Origin: AC-43 sp963728855
GTDB lineage: Bacteria; Actinomycetota; Actinomycetes; Mycobacteriales; Micromonosporaceae
DNA length: 64,000 bases
Direction of reading: 5' to 3'
NCBI GenBank assembly: GCA_963728855.1
Contig: CAVSLN010000007.1
Coordinates: forward strand, 930,001 to 994,000
Program-made: the position numbers and the translations under genes
Shown: positions 31,727 to 40,244 of the stretch, in pieces
How positions within the stretch are numbered: the first letter of the stretch is position 1
Layout: every line of letters begins with the position of its first letter
Notes under the pieces: model-generated
Told to the model about the DNA's origin: nothing
The model's input: only the letters and a program-made list of their open reading frames with translations
The model's database searches: none

Positions 31727-32622
31727 TTGACTGCTCCCATGGATAGGCCCTGGACGAGCTTGTCCTGGGCGGCGAAACCGGCGATGAGTACGGGCAGGGA
31801 GACCAGCGTCGCGGCGGCGCACAGCTTGCCGAGGAACAGGCCCTCGGCGGTGATGAAGCCGACCAGGAAGACGGGCGCGGTCGCGGCCGTCACGGCGGTG
31901 AGGTTCACCGCGAAGAGGAACTCGTTCCAGCTGAAGATGATGCAGATCAGGCTGGTCGCGGCGACGCCGGGCATGGCGACCGGGGCGATCACGGTCTGCA
32001 GGGTACGCAGGAGACCGGCCCCGTCGACCTCGGCGGCCTCCAGGATCTCCCGGGGTATCTCGCCGAGGAACGAGCGCAGCATCCACAGGGCGAGCGGCAG
32101 GTTCATCGCGGTGTACAGGAGGACCAGCGTCCACACGTTGTCCAGCAGGCCGATCTGCTTGACGATCAGGTAGATCGGCAGCAACGCCCCGATCGCCGGC
32201 AGGAACTTGGTGGACAGGAAGAAGAACATCACGTCGGTCCACTTGCGGACCGGCTTGATGGACAGGGCGTACGCCGCCGGCAGCGCGAACCCGAGCACCA
32301 GCAGGGTCGAGATGACACTCGCCATCGCCGAGTTGATGAGGTACGGCGTGATCCCCCGGTCGAACAGCGCCTGGTAGTTGTCGGTCGTCAACGACGCGAG
32401 CGGGGACGGCGGGTTGGTGGCGGCGTCGGCCTCCTTGTGGAAGGAGGTCAGCACCATCCAGGCGACCGGCGCGAAGAACAGCAGGGTCATCGCCCACGCG
32501 ACGAGCGTCCACACGGGACCCCCGCGCTGGCCGGTCGTGGGGTCCCGGCGGGTACGGCGCCGGACCGCGGCGGCCGCCCGGGTGGTACTCCGTACCGGTG
32601 TCGCGGTGTGCACCGCACTCAT
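31723..32622 (-). CDS. Carbohydrate ABC transporter permease (MalG type)
   Basis: Membrane component of a type I sugar importer. The 299-residue product has a charged N-terminus, about six membrane helices (first TLVAWAMTLLFFAPVAWMVL) and the EAA loop EAAEVDGAGLLRTLQTVIAP, where the ATPase docks. The start at 32622 overlaps the stop of the partner permease as ATGA, and its own stop overlaps the dehydrogenase start. No ATPase gene is present in the operon; a shared MsiK-type ATPase encoded elsewhere, as is common in actinomycetes, probably energises it. Confidence 0.93.
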   Translation of the reverse strand: MSAVHTATPVRSTTRAAAAVRRRTRRDPTTGQRGGPVWTLVAWAMTLLFFAPVAWMVLTSFHKEADAATNPPSPLASLTTDNYQALFDRGITPYLINSAMASVISTLLVLGFALPAAYALSIKPVRKWTDVMFFFLSTKFLPAIGALLPIYLIVKQIGLLDNVWTLVLLYTAMNLPLALWMLRSFLGEIPREILEAAEVDGAGLLRTLQTVIAPVAMPGVAATSLICIIFSWNEFLFAVNLTAVTAATAPVFLVGFITAEGLFLGKLCAAATLVSLPVLIAGFAAQDKLVQGLSMGAVK

Positions 32623-33575
32623 CGGGTCACCTCCGAGCGGAACAGCGACGACACGACCCGCAGCGCGAAGGTGGCCACGATGATCGTGCCGATCACGACC
32701 ACGACCCCGGCCGCGGCGGCCTGGCCGTACTCGTACTTGCGGAACATGGTCAGGTAGATCTCGTACGGCAGGTTGGTCGTGGCCGTACCGGGGCCACCCT
32801 GGGTGATGGTGAACACCGCGTCGAAGGTCTGCAGCACGTAGATCGAGCCGAGCAGGACCGACAGCTCCAGGTACTGGCGCAGGTGCGGGATCGTGACGAA
32901 GCGGAAGATCTTCAGGGGGGTGGCGCCGTCCATCTTGGCCGCCTCCAGGACGTCCGGCGGCTGGGTCTGCAGCCCGGCGAGCAGGATCAGCATCATGAAC
33001 GGCGTCCACTGCCAGACCAGCGCGGTCACCACGGCGGCCATCGGGCTCGCCGAGATCCAGTCGACCGTCGGCCCCTGCTCGGCGCCGAAGAGCCGCCAGA
33101 TGGCGTTGATGATCCCGTCGAAGAGCCCGTACGTCGGGTTGTAGAGGGCGTGCTTCCACAGCAGCGCCGAGGCGACCGGCATCACGAGGAAGGGCGCGAT
33201 CAGCAGGGTACGGGCCAGCCCCCGACCCGGGAACCGCTTGTCCAGCAGGATCGCCAGCAGCAGGCCGAGCAGCAGGCTGACCAGCACCACCGAGGCGGTG
33301 AGGATCACGGTGTTGATGACGGCCGCCCGCAGCCGGCCGTCGGTGAACACGAAGCCGTAGTTGCTCAGGCCGGCGAAGTTGCGTTCACCCGGGCGCAGGA
33401 TGTTCCAGTTCAGCGACGAGATCACCAGGGTCGCCACGAAGGGGATCTGGGTCACGACAATGGTGAAGATCAGGGCCGGGAGGAGCGGGGCCCGGCGTAC
33501 CCATCGGGCCCGGGCGCCCAGTCCCCCGGTCGGGCGGGCCCGTAACTGGGGCGCCCGTTGGGTCAGCGTGGTCAT
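32619..33575 (-). CDS. Carbohydrate ABC transporter permease (MalF/UgpA type)
   Basis: Partner permease of the importer. The 318-residue product has an N-terminal helix APLLPALIFTIVVTQIPFVA, further helices and the EAA motif EAAKMDGATPLKIFRFVTIP. ATG 33575 has GAGG nine bases upstream. The 76-bp gap to the binding-protein gene holds a strong hairpin (33605-33636), as often found where binding protein is made in excess over permeases. Confidence 0.93.
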   Translation of the reverse strand: MTTLTQRAPQLRARPTGGLGARARWVRRAPLLPALIFTIVVTQIPFVATLVISSLNWNILRPGERNFAGLSNYGFVFTDGRLRAAVINTVILTASVVLVSLLLGLLLAILLDKRFPGRGLARTLLIAPFLVMPVASALLWKHALYNPTYGLFDGIINAIWRLFGAEQGPTVDWISASPMAAVVTALVWQWTPFMMLILLAGLQTQPPDVLEAAKMDGATPLKIFRFVTIPHLRQYLELSVLLGSIYVLQTFDAVFTITQGGPGTATTNLPYEIYLTMFRKYEYGQAAAAGVVVVIGTIIVATFALRVVSSLFRSEVTR

Positions 33576-33604
33576 GGCAGACAGCCTCACGATCTGGTGG
33601 CGGT

Positions 33605-33636
33605 GGTCCGGCCGGGCGCTCTCTCCCGGCCGGACC
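33605..33636 (-). terminator. Intercistronic hairpin between binding-protein and permease genes
   Basis: A perfect 12-bp inverted repeat (GGTCCGGCCGGG / CCCGGCCGGACC) with an 8-base loop. No T-run follows. It probably stabilises the upstream binding-protein mRNA or causes partial termination, lowering permease expression, as in maltose-type operons; this role is inferred from position. Confidence 0.7.
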
Positions 33637-33651
33637 GTTACCGGCGATGCC

Positions 33652-35067
33652 TTACTTGGCGTACTTCTTGGCGACATCCTGGGCGAGGGCCTGCCCGTCG
33701 GCGAGCGCCTTGTCCACCGTGCTCGCCCCGGTGATGCAGGCGGAGACCGACTGGGCGACCTTGGTGCCCAGGTCAGCGAACTCGGGTATGTCGACGAACT
33801 GCACCCCGACGGTCGGGCGCGGCTGCACGCCCGGGTTGACCGGGTCCGCTTCCTGGATCGCCTTCAGCGTGGTGTCGCCGAACGCGCCCGCGGCCTGCTT
33901 GTACTCGGGGAGCGCGTACGTGGAGGCACGCTTGCCCGACGGTACCCGCGACCAGCCCAGCTTCTGCCCGACCAGCTTCTCGTAGTCCTTGCTGGAGGCC
34001 CAGAGGATGAACTTCGCCGCCGAGTCGGCCCGCTTCGTGGTCTTGGGCATGCCCCATGCCCACGCCCACAACCAGCCGGACGACTTCGTCTTGACCACCG
34101 GCGCGAACGCGTACCCGACGTTACCGGCCACCTTCGACACGCTGGAGTCCTCCAGCGAACCGGCGCCCGAGGTCGCGTCGTACCACATCGCCACCTTGCC
34201 CTGCGACATGGCGTTGAGGCACTCGGTGAATCCGGCCTGCGCCGCGCCCGGCTCGCCGTGCGCGCGGATCAGGTCGACGTAGAACTTGGTGGCCTCGGTG
34301 AACTCAGGCGCGTTCACCTTCGGCGTCCAGTCCTTCTCGAACCAGGTACCGCCGAACGTGTTCACGACGGTTGTCAGCGGCGCCATGATCTCGCCCCAGC
34401 CGGGCAGGCCGCGCAGGCAGATGCCCTTCATCCCCGGCTGCGCCCCGTCCACCTTCGCCGCCATGTCGGCGACCTGCTGCCAGGTCGGCCGCTCCGGCAT
34501 CGTCAGGCCCTTGGACGCGAAGACGTCCTTGCGGTACATCAGGAACGACGACTCCCCGTAGAACGGCATGCCGTACAGGTTGCCGTCCGTACCGGACAGC
34601 CCGGCGACCACCGGCTTGAGCAGGTCACCGTAGTCGAACGAGGAGTCCTTCTGGGCGTACGAGCCCAGCTCGTGCAGCCATCCGTTCTTCGCCCAGATCG
34701 GCACCTCGTACATGCCCACCGTGGCCACGTCGTACTGGCCCGCCTGGGTCGCGATGTCCTGCGTCATCTTGTCCCGCAGCTCGTTCTCCGGCAGGACCGT
34801 GTAGTTGACCGTGATCCCGGTCTGCTTGGTGAAGTTGTCCGCGGTCAGCTTCTGGATGTCGGTCATCTGCGGGTTGGCCACCATCAGCACGTTGATGGCC
34901 TGCGCGCCACCACCGCCACCGCCGCCGCCCGCGCCGGAACATCCGGCCAGCGCCACGCCGGCGAGCAGTAAGACCGCCGCCAGGAACGCCAGGCCGGCCC
35001 GGCTCGATCCGGACCGACCGGGGGCCCCTCGCCCGCCGGCAGCCGGTGTCTTGGCCGTTTTTTGCAC
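33652..35067 (-). CDS. Extracellular sugar/polyol-binding lipoprotein of the ABC importer
   Basis: The 471-residue product has a lipoprotein signal (FLAAVLLLAGVALAGCSG, lipidated Cys), a run of nine glycines, and a family-1 solute-binding fold (INVLMVANPQMTDIQKLTAD, LYGMPFYGESSFLMYRKDVF, KVAMWYDATSGAG). Features such as the GMPFYGESSF region resemble sorbitol/mannitol-type binding proteins, which fits the dehydrogenases downstream. The GTG at 35067 follows GGAGG by six bases. First structural gene after the DeoR regulator; 97 bp separate them, with a GCCAGC-GA-GCTGGC palindrome at 35128-35141. Confidence 0.92.
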   Translation of the reverse strand: MQKTAKTPAAGGRGAPGRSGSSRAGLAFLAAVLLLAGVALAGCSGAGGGGGGGGAQAINVLMVANPQMTDIQKLTADNFTKQTGITVNYTVLPENELRDKMTQDIATQAGQYDVATVGMYEVPIWAKNGWLHELGSYAQKDSSFDYGDLLKPVVAGLSGTDGNLYGMPFYGESSFLMYRKDVFASKGLTMPERPTWQQVADMAAKVDGAQPGMKGICLRGLPGWGEIMAPLTTVVNTFGGTWFEKDWTPKVNAPEFTEATKFYVDLIRAHGEPGAAQAGFTECLNAMSQGKVAMWYDATSGAGSLEDSSVSKVAGNVGYAFAPVVKTKSSGWLWAWAWGMPKTTKRADSAAKFILWASSKDYEKLVGQKLGWSRVPSGKRASTYALPEYKQAAGAFGDTTLKAIQEADPVNPGVQPRPTVGVQFVDIPEFADLGTKVAQSVSACITGASTVDKALADGQALAQDVAKKYAK

Positions 35068-35164
35068 AGCAAACCTCCACTGAGGTGTCAATGAGGTGTG
35101 AACGAAGGTCGTAGGAGGGATGTGTCAGCCAGCGAGCTGGCCATGGGTCAGGTCACGGTCGGCG

Positions 35165-35926
35165 TCACACCCGGATCACGTGCGGGCCGAGCAGCGAGTA
35201 ACGGTGCGCCTCGGTGGCCGGCAGGTTGGTGTCCGTGATGATCGTTTCGAGGTCCGCGACCCCGGCGAAGCGGCAGAAGCTGCTCGCCCCGAACTTCGTG
35301 TGTACCCCCGCGAAGACCAGGCGTCGAGCGACCTGGACAACCTGTGCCTTGACATCGGCCACGGCCGGGTCAGGCGTGGTGAGGCCGTGCTCGCGGGAGA
35401 TCCCGTTGGCCCCGACGAACGCCAGGTCGAGCACGAAGCCGGCCAGCATCCTGGTGGCCCAGTGGTCGACCGTGGCCAGCGTGCGGCCGCGTACCCGGCC
35501 GCCGAGCATCAGCACGGTGAAGGAGGTGGAGTCCGCCAGTGCGGCGGCGGTGGTGAGCGACGCCGTGACGATCGTCAGCGGCCGGTCGGTCGGCAGCGCC
35601 TCGGCGATGAGCTGTGGTGTGAAGCCCTCGTCGATGAACACGGTCTCGGCGTCGGCCACCTGGTCGGCCGCGGCCTTGGCGATGCGCCGCTTCTCGGGTA
35701 CCCGGCGGGTGGTCCGCATCGCGAGGGTCGTCTCGAAGCGGGCCGTCTCCACCGGGTACGCACCGCCGTGGGTACGCCGAACCAGCCCATGCTGTTCCAG
35801 AAGGCGCAGGTCCCGCCGGATGGTCTCCGGCGCGACGGACAGATCGGCGGCCAGCTTGCCCACATCGACGCCACCGTCGCTGCGCGCCAGCGAAAGGATC
35901 CGATGCTGACGCTCCTCTGCCTGCAC
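35165..35926 (-). CDS. DeoR-family transcriptional regulator
   Basis: Represses sugar operons and responds to phosphorylated sugars. The 253-residue product has the DeoR winged helix (RQHRILSLARSDGGVDVGKL, VAPETIRRDLRLLEQHGLVR, THGGAY) and the sugar-phosphate-isomerase-like effector domain (FIDEGFTPQLIAEALP, LGGRVRGRTLATVDHWA, FVGANGI). The GTG at 35926 is preceded by GGAGG. First gene of the minus-strand polyol run and presumably its regulator. The 299-bp region upstream (35927-36225) holds, besides the terminator of the next gene, a CCCGGTACCGGG palindrome at 36143-36154 inside a longer G/C hairpin; I see no clear promoter. Confidence 0.92.
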   Translation of the reverse strand: MQAEERQHRILSLARSDGGVDVGKLAADLSVAPETIRRDLRLLEQHGLVRRTHGGAYPVETARFETTLAMRTTRRVPEKRRIAKAAADQVADAETVFIDEGFTPQLIAEALPTDRPLTIVTASLTTAAALADSTSFTVLMLGGRVRGRTLATVDHWATRMLAGFVLDLAFVGANGISREHGLTTPDPAVADVKAQVVQVARRLVFAGVHTKFGASSFCRFAGVADLETIITDTNLPATEAHRYSLLGPHVIRV

Positions 35927-36174
35927 CTCGCACCTCCTCCCGCCGCTCGGGCCCAACCGCGCCCGCGGCGGTTGTCATAACTGTCTAACACTCCGGAAAC
36001 CTGGTGACCGTTCTCACATGTGGACGAGCTGCGTCTGGTCTTGCCCGATCGGGCGGCCCGGTCGGGCGCGACAGATCCTGACAATCAGCGTGCCACGGGC
36101 GCCACGCCGTGCCCGTACGGAGACCGTACCCGCCCGGTTCGTGCCCGGTACCGGGCGAACCCGGGCACGACAAA

Positions 36175-36201
36175 GACCTCCGGCCGGGTCGGCCGGAGGT
36201 C
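36175..36201 (-). terminator. Hairpin terminator of the gene at 36226-36504
   Basis: Perfect 11-bp stem (GACCTCCGGCC / GGCCGGAGGTC) with a 5-base loop, 25 bases after the stop codon. On the minus strand it is followed by TTTGTC, a weak T-run typical of GC-rich organisms. Confidence 0.75.
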
Positions 36202-36225
36202 GGGAGGTCGGTCTGGTACGGGCGG

Positions 36226-36504
36226 TCAGCTGGCCAGCGCCAGGCGCTGCAGGGCACGCGGGGCGGACGCGGTCGCCGGGTAGGCCGTACGGACCATCGC
36301 CAGCGCCCAGGTCATCCGGCTCACCGCCACCTCGGGGTGGTCGCCGAACTCGCCCGCGACCTCCACGGCACACCCGCGGATGCCCAGCCGCCGCAGCGTG
36401 CTGGCCACGGCGAGCCGCACCTGCTCGGCCGCCGGCTGCTGGGAGGACTGCAGGCCGGAAGCGAACAGTGCCTCGGCCCGAACCGCCTCGAATGTCCTGG
36501 GCAT
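36226..36504 (-). CDS. Conserved hypothetical protein
   Basis: A 92-residue soluble protein (MPRTFEAVRAEALFASGLQ at the start, GCAVEVAGEFGDHPEVAVSR in the middle). It looks like a small mostly helical protein that I associate with Micromonosporaceae genomes, but no function is known to me. GGAGG lies six bases before ATG 36504 and a strong terminator follows the stop, so it is a single-gene unit. Confidence 0.78.
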   Translation of the reverse strand: MPRTFEAVRAEALFASGLQSSQQPAAEQVRLAVASTLRRLGIRGCAVEVAGEFGDHPEVAVSRMTWALAMVRTAYPATASAPRALQRLALAS

Positions 36505-36658
36505 CTCGCACCTCCGGGTTCGCGTCTGCCTTGTGAACTACACGGTAGGAGCCGGCGCCAGGTTCAGGCTCCCGGTTTAGTGCCACTGTCGGCGTGCGGT
36601 CGACGGCCGGCGCCGGAACCGTCGGCGGGCGGTCGCCGGCCGGCGGCAGAATGGAGCC

Positions 36659-37765
36659 GTGCGGCTGGAGCGCTTCCTGACGGCCGTGGACCGGCTGCTC
36701 GCCATCCCGTCCACGGCTGACCGGCCGGACGCCCTGGGAAGCGCACTGGACCTCGTCGTCGACCACGTCCTCGGGTACGCCGGTGGCGGCTGTACGGTCG
36801 AGCGGTTCGAGCGGGGCGGCAAGCCCAGCGCGCTGCTGTACGCCCGACCGGCGCGCCAGGACTTCCGGGTGATCCTCAATGCCCACCTCGACGTGGTGCC
36901 CGCCCCGCCGGAGCAGTTCCGCCCGTACCGCGACGGCACCCGGCTCTACGCCCGCGGCGCCCACGACATGAAGGTGGCCGCACTCGTGGAGGCGCAGGTC
37001 TTCGCGGAGCTGGTCGGCGAGCTGCCGTACCCGGTCGCCCTTCAGCTGGTCACGGACGAGGAGGTGGGCGGCCGCGACGGTACGGGGTACCAGCTCGGAC
37101 AGGGGGTCACCGGCCGGTTCGTGGTCATCGGGGAGCAGACCGGGCTGCGCCTGGTCACCGAGTCGAAGGGCCTGGCCAAGGCGTACCTGACCGCCACCGG
37201 TCGGACCGGGCACAGCGCGTACCCGTGGCTCGGCGACAACGCGCTCGTCAAGCTGGTGACGGCGGTGCGGCGGGTGCTCGCCCGGTACCCGTCACCAGCC
37301 GAGGAGGACTGGTGCACCACGGTGAACCTGGCCCGGATCGAGACCGACAACGTCGCGTTCAACCAGATCCCGGCCCAGGCGCAGGCGTGGCTGGACATCC
37401 GCTTCCCGCCCGAGGACCCTGACCTGTTCGGCCGCACCGCCGAGGAGGTCACCGGCTACCTGGCCGGGATCTGCGGCCCGGAGGTCGAGATACGGCTCGA
37501 CCACGTGGACCAGCCGCACCGCGCCGACCGCGACCGGGAGGAGGTCAAGCGGCTGGACCGGGCCGCGCGCGACCAGGGGTACCCGGGCGGCTTCCTGCGC
37601 AAGCACGGCGCCGCCGACGGCCGGTACTACTCGCAGCTCGGCATCGCCGCGGTGGCCTTCGGCATCGACGGGGGCGGCCAGCACGGGCCGGCCGAGTACG
37701 TGGACATCGCGAGCATCGTGCCCTACCACCGGGCGCTCACCCAGTTCCTGCGCGACCCCGGCTGA
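36659..37765 (+). CDS. M20-family metallopeptidase/amidohydrolase
   Basis: Zinc-dependent hydrolase of the peptidase T/ArgE/DapE group. The 368-residue product shows the first metal motif NAHLDVVPAP (His76, Asp78), the bridging ligand region RGAHDMKVA, the catalytic DEEVGG (Asp133, Glu134, Glu135) and a dimerisation domain starting at AKAYLTATGRTGHSAYPW. The late metal ligand is probably in GGGQHGPAEYVD. The GTG at 36659 gives VRLERFLTAVDRLLAIPST. Substrate unknown; no neighbours suggest one. Confidence 0.88.
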   Translation: MRLERFLTAVDRLLAIPSTADRPDALGSALDLVVDHVLGYAGGGCTVERFERGGKPSALLYARPARQDFRVILNAHLDVVPAPPEQFRPYRDGTRLYARGAHDMKVAALVEAQVFAELVGELPYPVALQLVTDEEVGGRDGTGYQLGQGVTGRFVVIGEQTGLRLVTESKGLAKAYLTATGRTGHSAYPWLGDNALVKLVTAVRRVLARYPSPAEEDWCTTVNLARIETDNVAFNQIPAQAQAWLDIRFPPEDPDLFGRTAEEVTGYLAGICGPEVEIRLDHVDQPHRADRDREEVKRLDRAARDQGYPGGFLRKHGAADGRYYSQLGIAAVAFGIDGGGQHGPAEYVDIASIVPYHRALTQFLRDPG

Positions 37766-37778
37766 CCCGCGCGGCGGC

Positions 37779-37961
37779 TCAGGCCACCTCCTCGCTGGCC
37801 GCCTCCGCCCGCACCGCCTCGTCGTCCGCCAGGCGCCGCAGCGCGGACCGGGTCGTACGCTCGTCCGGCTCCCCCGCCGCGACCTCCTCCCGCTCCCCCG
37901 GCGACGGCAGCACGTCGTCGGTCTTCGGGGTCTTCTCCTCGCTCTCCTCCGGCTGGCTCAT
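37779..37961 (-). CDS. Small acidic hypothetical protein
   Basis: A 60-residue, strongly charged, Glu/Asp/Arg-rich product (MSQPEESEEKTPKTDDVLPS) with no hydrophobic core and no cysteine, probably unstructured. Its codon use matches its neighbours. It converges on the M20 gene with 13 bases between stops. A real gene is likely but not proved. Confidence 0.55.
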   Translation of the reverse strand: MSQPEESEEKTPKTDDVLPSPGEREEVAAGEPDERTTRSALRRLADDEAVRAEAASEEVA

Positions 37962-38122
37962 GATCGCGCGTTTACCCGGCGGCGCCGGCCCGAAACGGCG
38001 GAAGGCAGGTTCGACCGCGCGGCGGGTCGCGCCCGGCCCCCGATGGTTCTACGGTGGGCGGGTATGGCCACCGCCGAGAGCTTGCGGGTCGGCGGAGCAG
38101 GCTCGCACGACCGGAGGTGCTC

Positions 38123-38443
38123 GTGGCCACGCCGAGTGTCAGCACCCGGATGTTCACGCACACCGTGGTCGTCAAGCTGCGGGGTGTGGTGGACGAGCGC
38201 GACACGCCCCGGTTACGCCGGTTACTGGTCGACATGATCATGCGGCGCCGCCCTCGCCATCTCGTCGTCGACCTGGCCCGGGCCACCACGGTCGACCCGC
38301 TCGCCATCGGTACGCTCGTCGCCGCGCGCGACGCCGCGCCGCAGATGCGGGTCGCGTTCGCCGTACGCCGCCCCAACCCGAGCGTCGCGGCCCAGCTGGT
38401 TCGGGCCGGTCTGGGCCCGCTGCCGAGCCGCCGCCGGAGGTGA
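38123..38443 (+). CDS. STAS-domain protein (anti-sigma factor antagonist type)
   Basis: The 106-residue product matches a STAS fold: THTVVVKLRGVVDERDTPRL, then RHLVVDLARATTVDPLAIGT. In SpoIIAA-like antagonists a serine or threonine in the last segment is phosphorylated by the anti-sigma kinase; here TTVDPL holds the equivalent place but the usual DSSG is absent, so switching by phosphorylation is uncertain. The GTG at 38123 has GGAGG five bases upstream. No anti-sigma factor or sigma gene is adjacent. Confidence 0.75.
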   Translation: MATPSVSTRMFTHTVVVKLRGVVDERDTPRLRRLLVDMIMRRRPRHLVVDLARATTVDPLAIGTLVAARDAAPQMRVAFAVRRPNPSVAAQLVRAGLGPLPSRRRR

Positions 38444-38463
38444 GAGAGCCCGAGGTGAACGAC

Positions 38464-38889
38464 ATGGACGAGGCCGACCAGCAACGGGTCGTACCGATGA
38501 TCACCTACGCCGACGGGCCGGCCGCGATGGACTGGCTGGCGGGCGCCTTCGGGTTCGTCGAGCGGATCCGGATGCTGGCCGACGACGGCCGTCTCAGCCA
38601 CGGGGAGATGACCGCGGGCGGAGGGCTCGTCATGCTGGCCACCACCCCGAAGTACGAGGGACCGAAGCGGCACCGCGAGACCTGCGCCGCCGCCCGGGCC
38701 TGGTCGGAGGTGCCCTGGGTGGTCGACGGCGTGCTGGTCTACGTCACCGACGTCGACGCACACTTCGCCCAGGCCAGCGCGGCCGGCGCCACGATCCTGT
38801 CCGAGCTGGAGGACGGGTTCCCGGGGCGCCGGTACCGCACCGAAGATGTCGAAGGACATCGCTGGATGTTCCTCCAGCGGCCGGCCTGA
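38464..38889 (+). CDS. VOC/glyoxalase-like protein (PhnB type)
   Basis: The 141-residue product shows a VOC fold of the PhnB subgroup: VVPMITYADGPAAMDWLAGA, FGFVERIRM, SHGEMTAGGGLVMLATTP, VYVTDVDAHFAQASAAGA and the final GHRWMFLQRP. Such proteins lack a firm common function. ATG 38464 has GAGG eight bases upstream; a GTG at 38455 is an alternative. It follows the STAS gene by 20 bases. Confidence 0.85.
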   Translation: MDEADQQRVVPMITYADGPAAMDWLAGAFGFVERIRMLADDGRLSHGEMTAGGGLVMLATTPKYEGPKRHRETCAAARAWSEVPWVVDGVLVYVTDVDAHFAQASAAGATILSELEDGFPGRRYRTEDVEGHRWMFLQRPA

Positions 38890-38922
38890 CCCGGGCTGCG
38901 GGCAGGCCGGCCCGAGTGGGGG

Positions 38923-40119
38923 CTACCGGCGGCCGGCCGGCACGTACGGTACGGCGCCGCCCTTCACGTACTCGTCCCACGGCTTGTCCCAGTCGGTCCA
39001 GCCGTTGCCCCAGTCCAGGTGGTGCTCGGTGCCCTGGACGACCACCGGGTCGCCGACGTGGGTCACCCCGAACAGCCACACCGCGTTGTCGGTCGACATG
39101 TTCGTGCAGCCGTGCGAGACGTTGCGTACGCCCTGGTCCCCGACCGACCACGGGGCCGCGTGGAGGTACTCGCCGCCGGCGGTGAGCCGCTGGGTCCAGT
39201 AGACGGTCGTCCGGTACGAGTCGCCCGGCTCGGTCGACACGAACAGCTCGGACTGCGCCTTGGTCATGACCACCTGGTTGCCGCTCGACGTCGGGTGGCT
39301 GGGCTTGCCGAGGGCCACCGGGATCTGCTTGACGACCTGGTCGCGCTGGCTCACGGTCAGGCTCTTGGTGGCGTTGTCGACGGTCATCAGGATCTTCTCG
39401 CCGATCGAGGTACGGAGCGACACGTCCCCGGCGCCGTACCGGTTGCCGCCCATCGGCAGCCCGCCGGTGGCCACCCGTACGGACAGCTTGGTGCCCTCCT
39501 GCCAGTACGTCTTGGGCCGGTAGTGCACCTCGTCGCCGCTGAACCAGTTCCAGGCGCCCTCCTGGGCCGGCGTACTGGTGACGAACAGCCGGCGCTGCAC
39601 GTTGGCCCGCTGGTCGTCGGGTACGGTCTGGTCGAAGCGCAACACGAGGGGCAGGCCGACGCCGTACACCTGGTCGTCCGAGAGCGGCGTGGTCACGTGG
39701 ACCACATTGCCCGGCTGGTTCATGGTCGTGAAGGAGACCTTGCTGACGTCCGACCTGTCGCCGGCCTTGGCGGTGACCGTGGCGGTGTACCTGGCGCCGT
39801 ACTTGAGCTGCTGCGCCGGTAGCCAGGCCGAGCCGTCGGAGCGCATCGCGCCCGGTACCGGTGCGCCGCTGGCGTCGGCGAGCGCGACGGTCGCCACGTT
39901 CGGGGCCGCGCCCTTGAAGGTGACCTCGGTTGACGTCGGTACGTTGGCCGCGCCGTTCGCCGGCGCGGTGATCGCGAGCGCCGGGGCGGTGGCGGACGGT
40001 TTGCTGCCCGCGCCCTGCCAGGTCGCCGTCGGGATCGAGCTACAGCCGGGCAGTACCGCCAGACCGGCGACCGCGGCCAACCCGACCACTGCACGTAACG
40101 GAGTCCTCACCACCGACAC
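38923..40119 (-). CDS. L,D-transpeptidase lipoprotein (LdtMt2-like)
   Basis: Makes 3-3 cross-links in peptidoglycan at the outer face of the membrane. The 398-residue product has a lipoprotein signal (LAAVAGLAVLPGCSS), two immunoglobulin-like domains (ALAITAPANGAANVPTSTEV to VSFTTMNQPG, and VHVTTPLSDDQVYGVGLPLV onward), and a YkuD catalytic domain with VSHGCTNMS carrying the nucleophile Cys338, plus a C-terminal tail (WDKPWDEYVKGGAVPYVPAG). GTG 40119 is the longest start; GTG 40113 has better spacing to AAAGGGG. This architecture is shared with mycobacterial Ldt enzymes. Confidence 0.93.
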   Translation of the reverse strand: MSVVRTPLRAVVGLAAVAGLAVLPGCSSIPTATWQGAGSKPSATAPALAITAPANGAANVPTSTEVTFKGAAPNVATVALADASGAPVPGAMRSDGSAWLPAQQLKYGARYTATVTAKAGDRSDVSKVSFTTMNQPGNVVHVTTPLSDDQVYGVGLPLVLRFDQTVPDDQRANVQRRLFVTSTPAQEGAWNWFSGDEVHYRPKTYWQEGTKLSVRVATGGLPMGGNRYGAGDVSLRTSIGEKILMTVDNATKSLTVSQRDQVVKQIPVALGKPSHPTSSGNQVVMTKAQSELFVSTEPGDSYRTTVYWTQRLTAGGEYLHAAPWSVGDQGVRNVSHGCTNMSTDNAVWLFGVTHVGDPVVVQGTEHHLDWGNGWTDWDKPWDEYVKGGAVPYVPAGRR

Positions 40120-40244
40120 CCCTTTCGTCGTGCTCGGGTGTGGCAGCGAGCCGTCCGGCGAATCGCGACTTCATGCCATGCCCCGGCACTTCGGCGTGCC
40201 CGGCACAGCACCAGCTAAGCGGCGCCGATGGGGTGAAACCGGGA

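Noticed and set aside
36143..36170. G/C hairpin with CCCGGTACCGGG as a riboswitch
   Set aside because: Simple inverted repeat without a recognisable aptamer; it is more likely part of a terminator or an operator.
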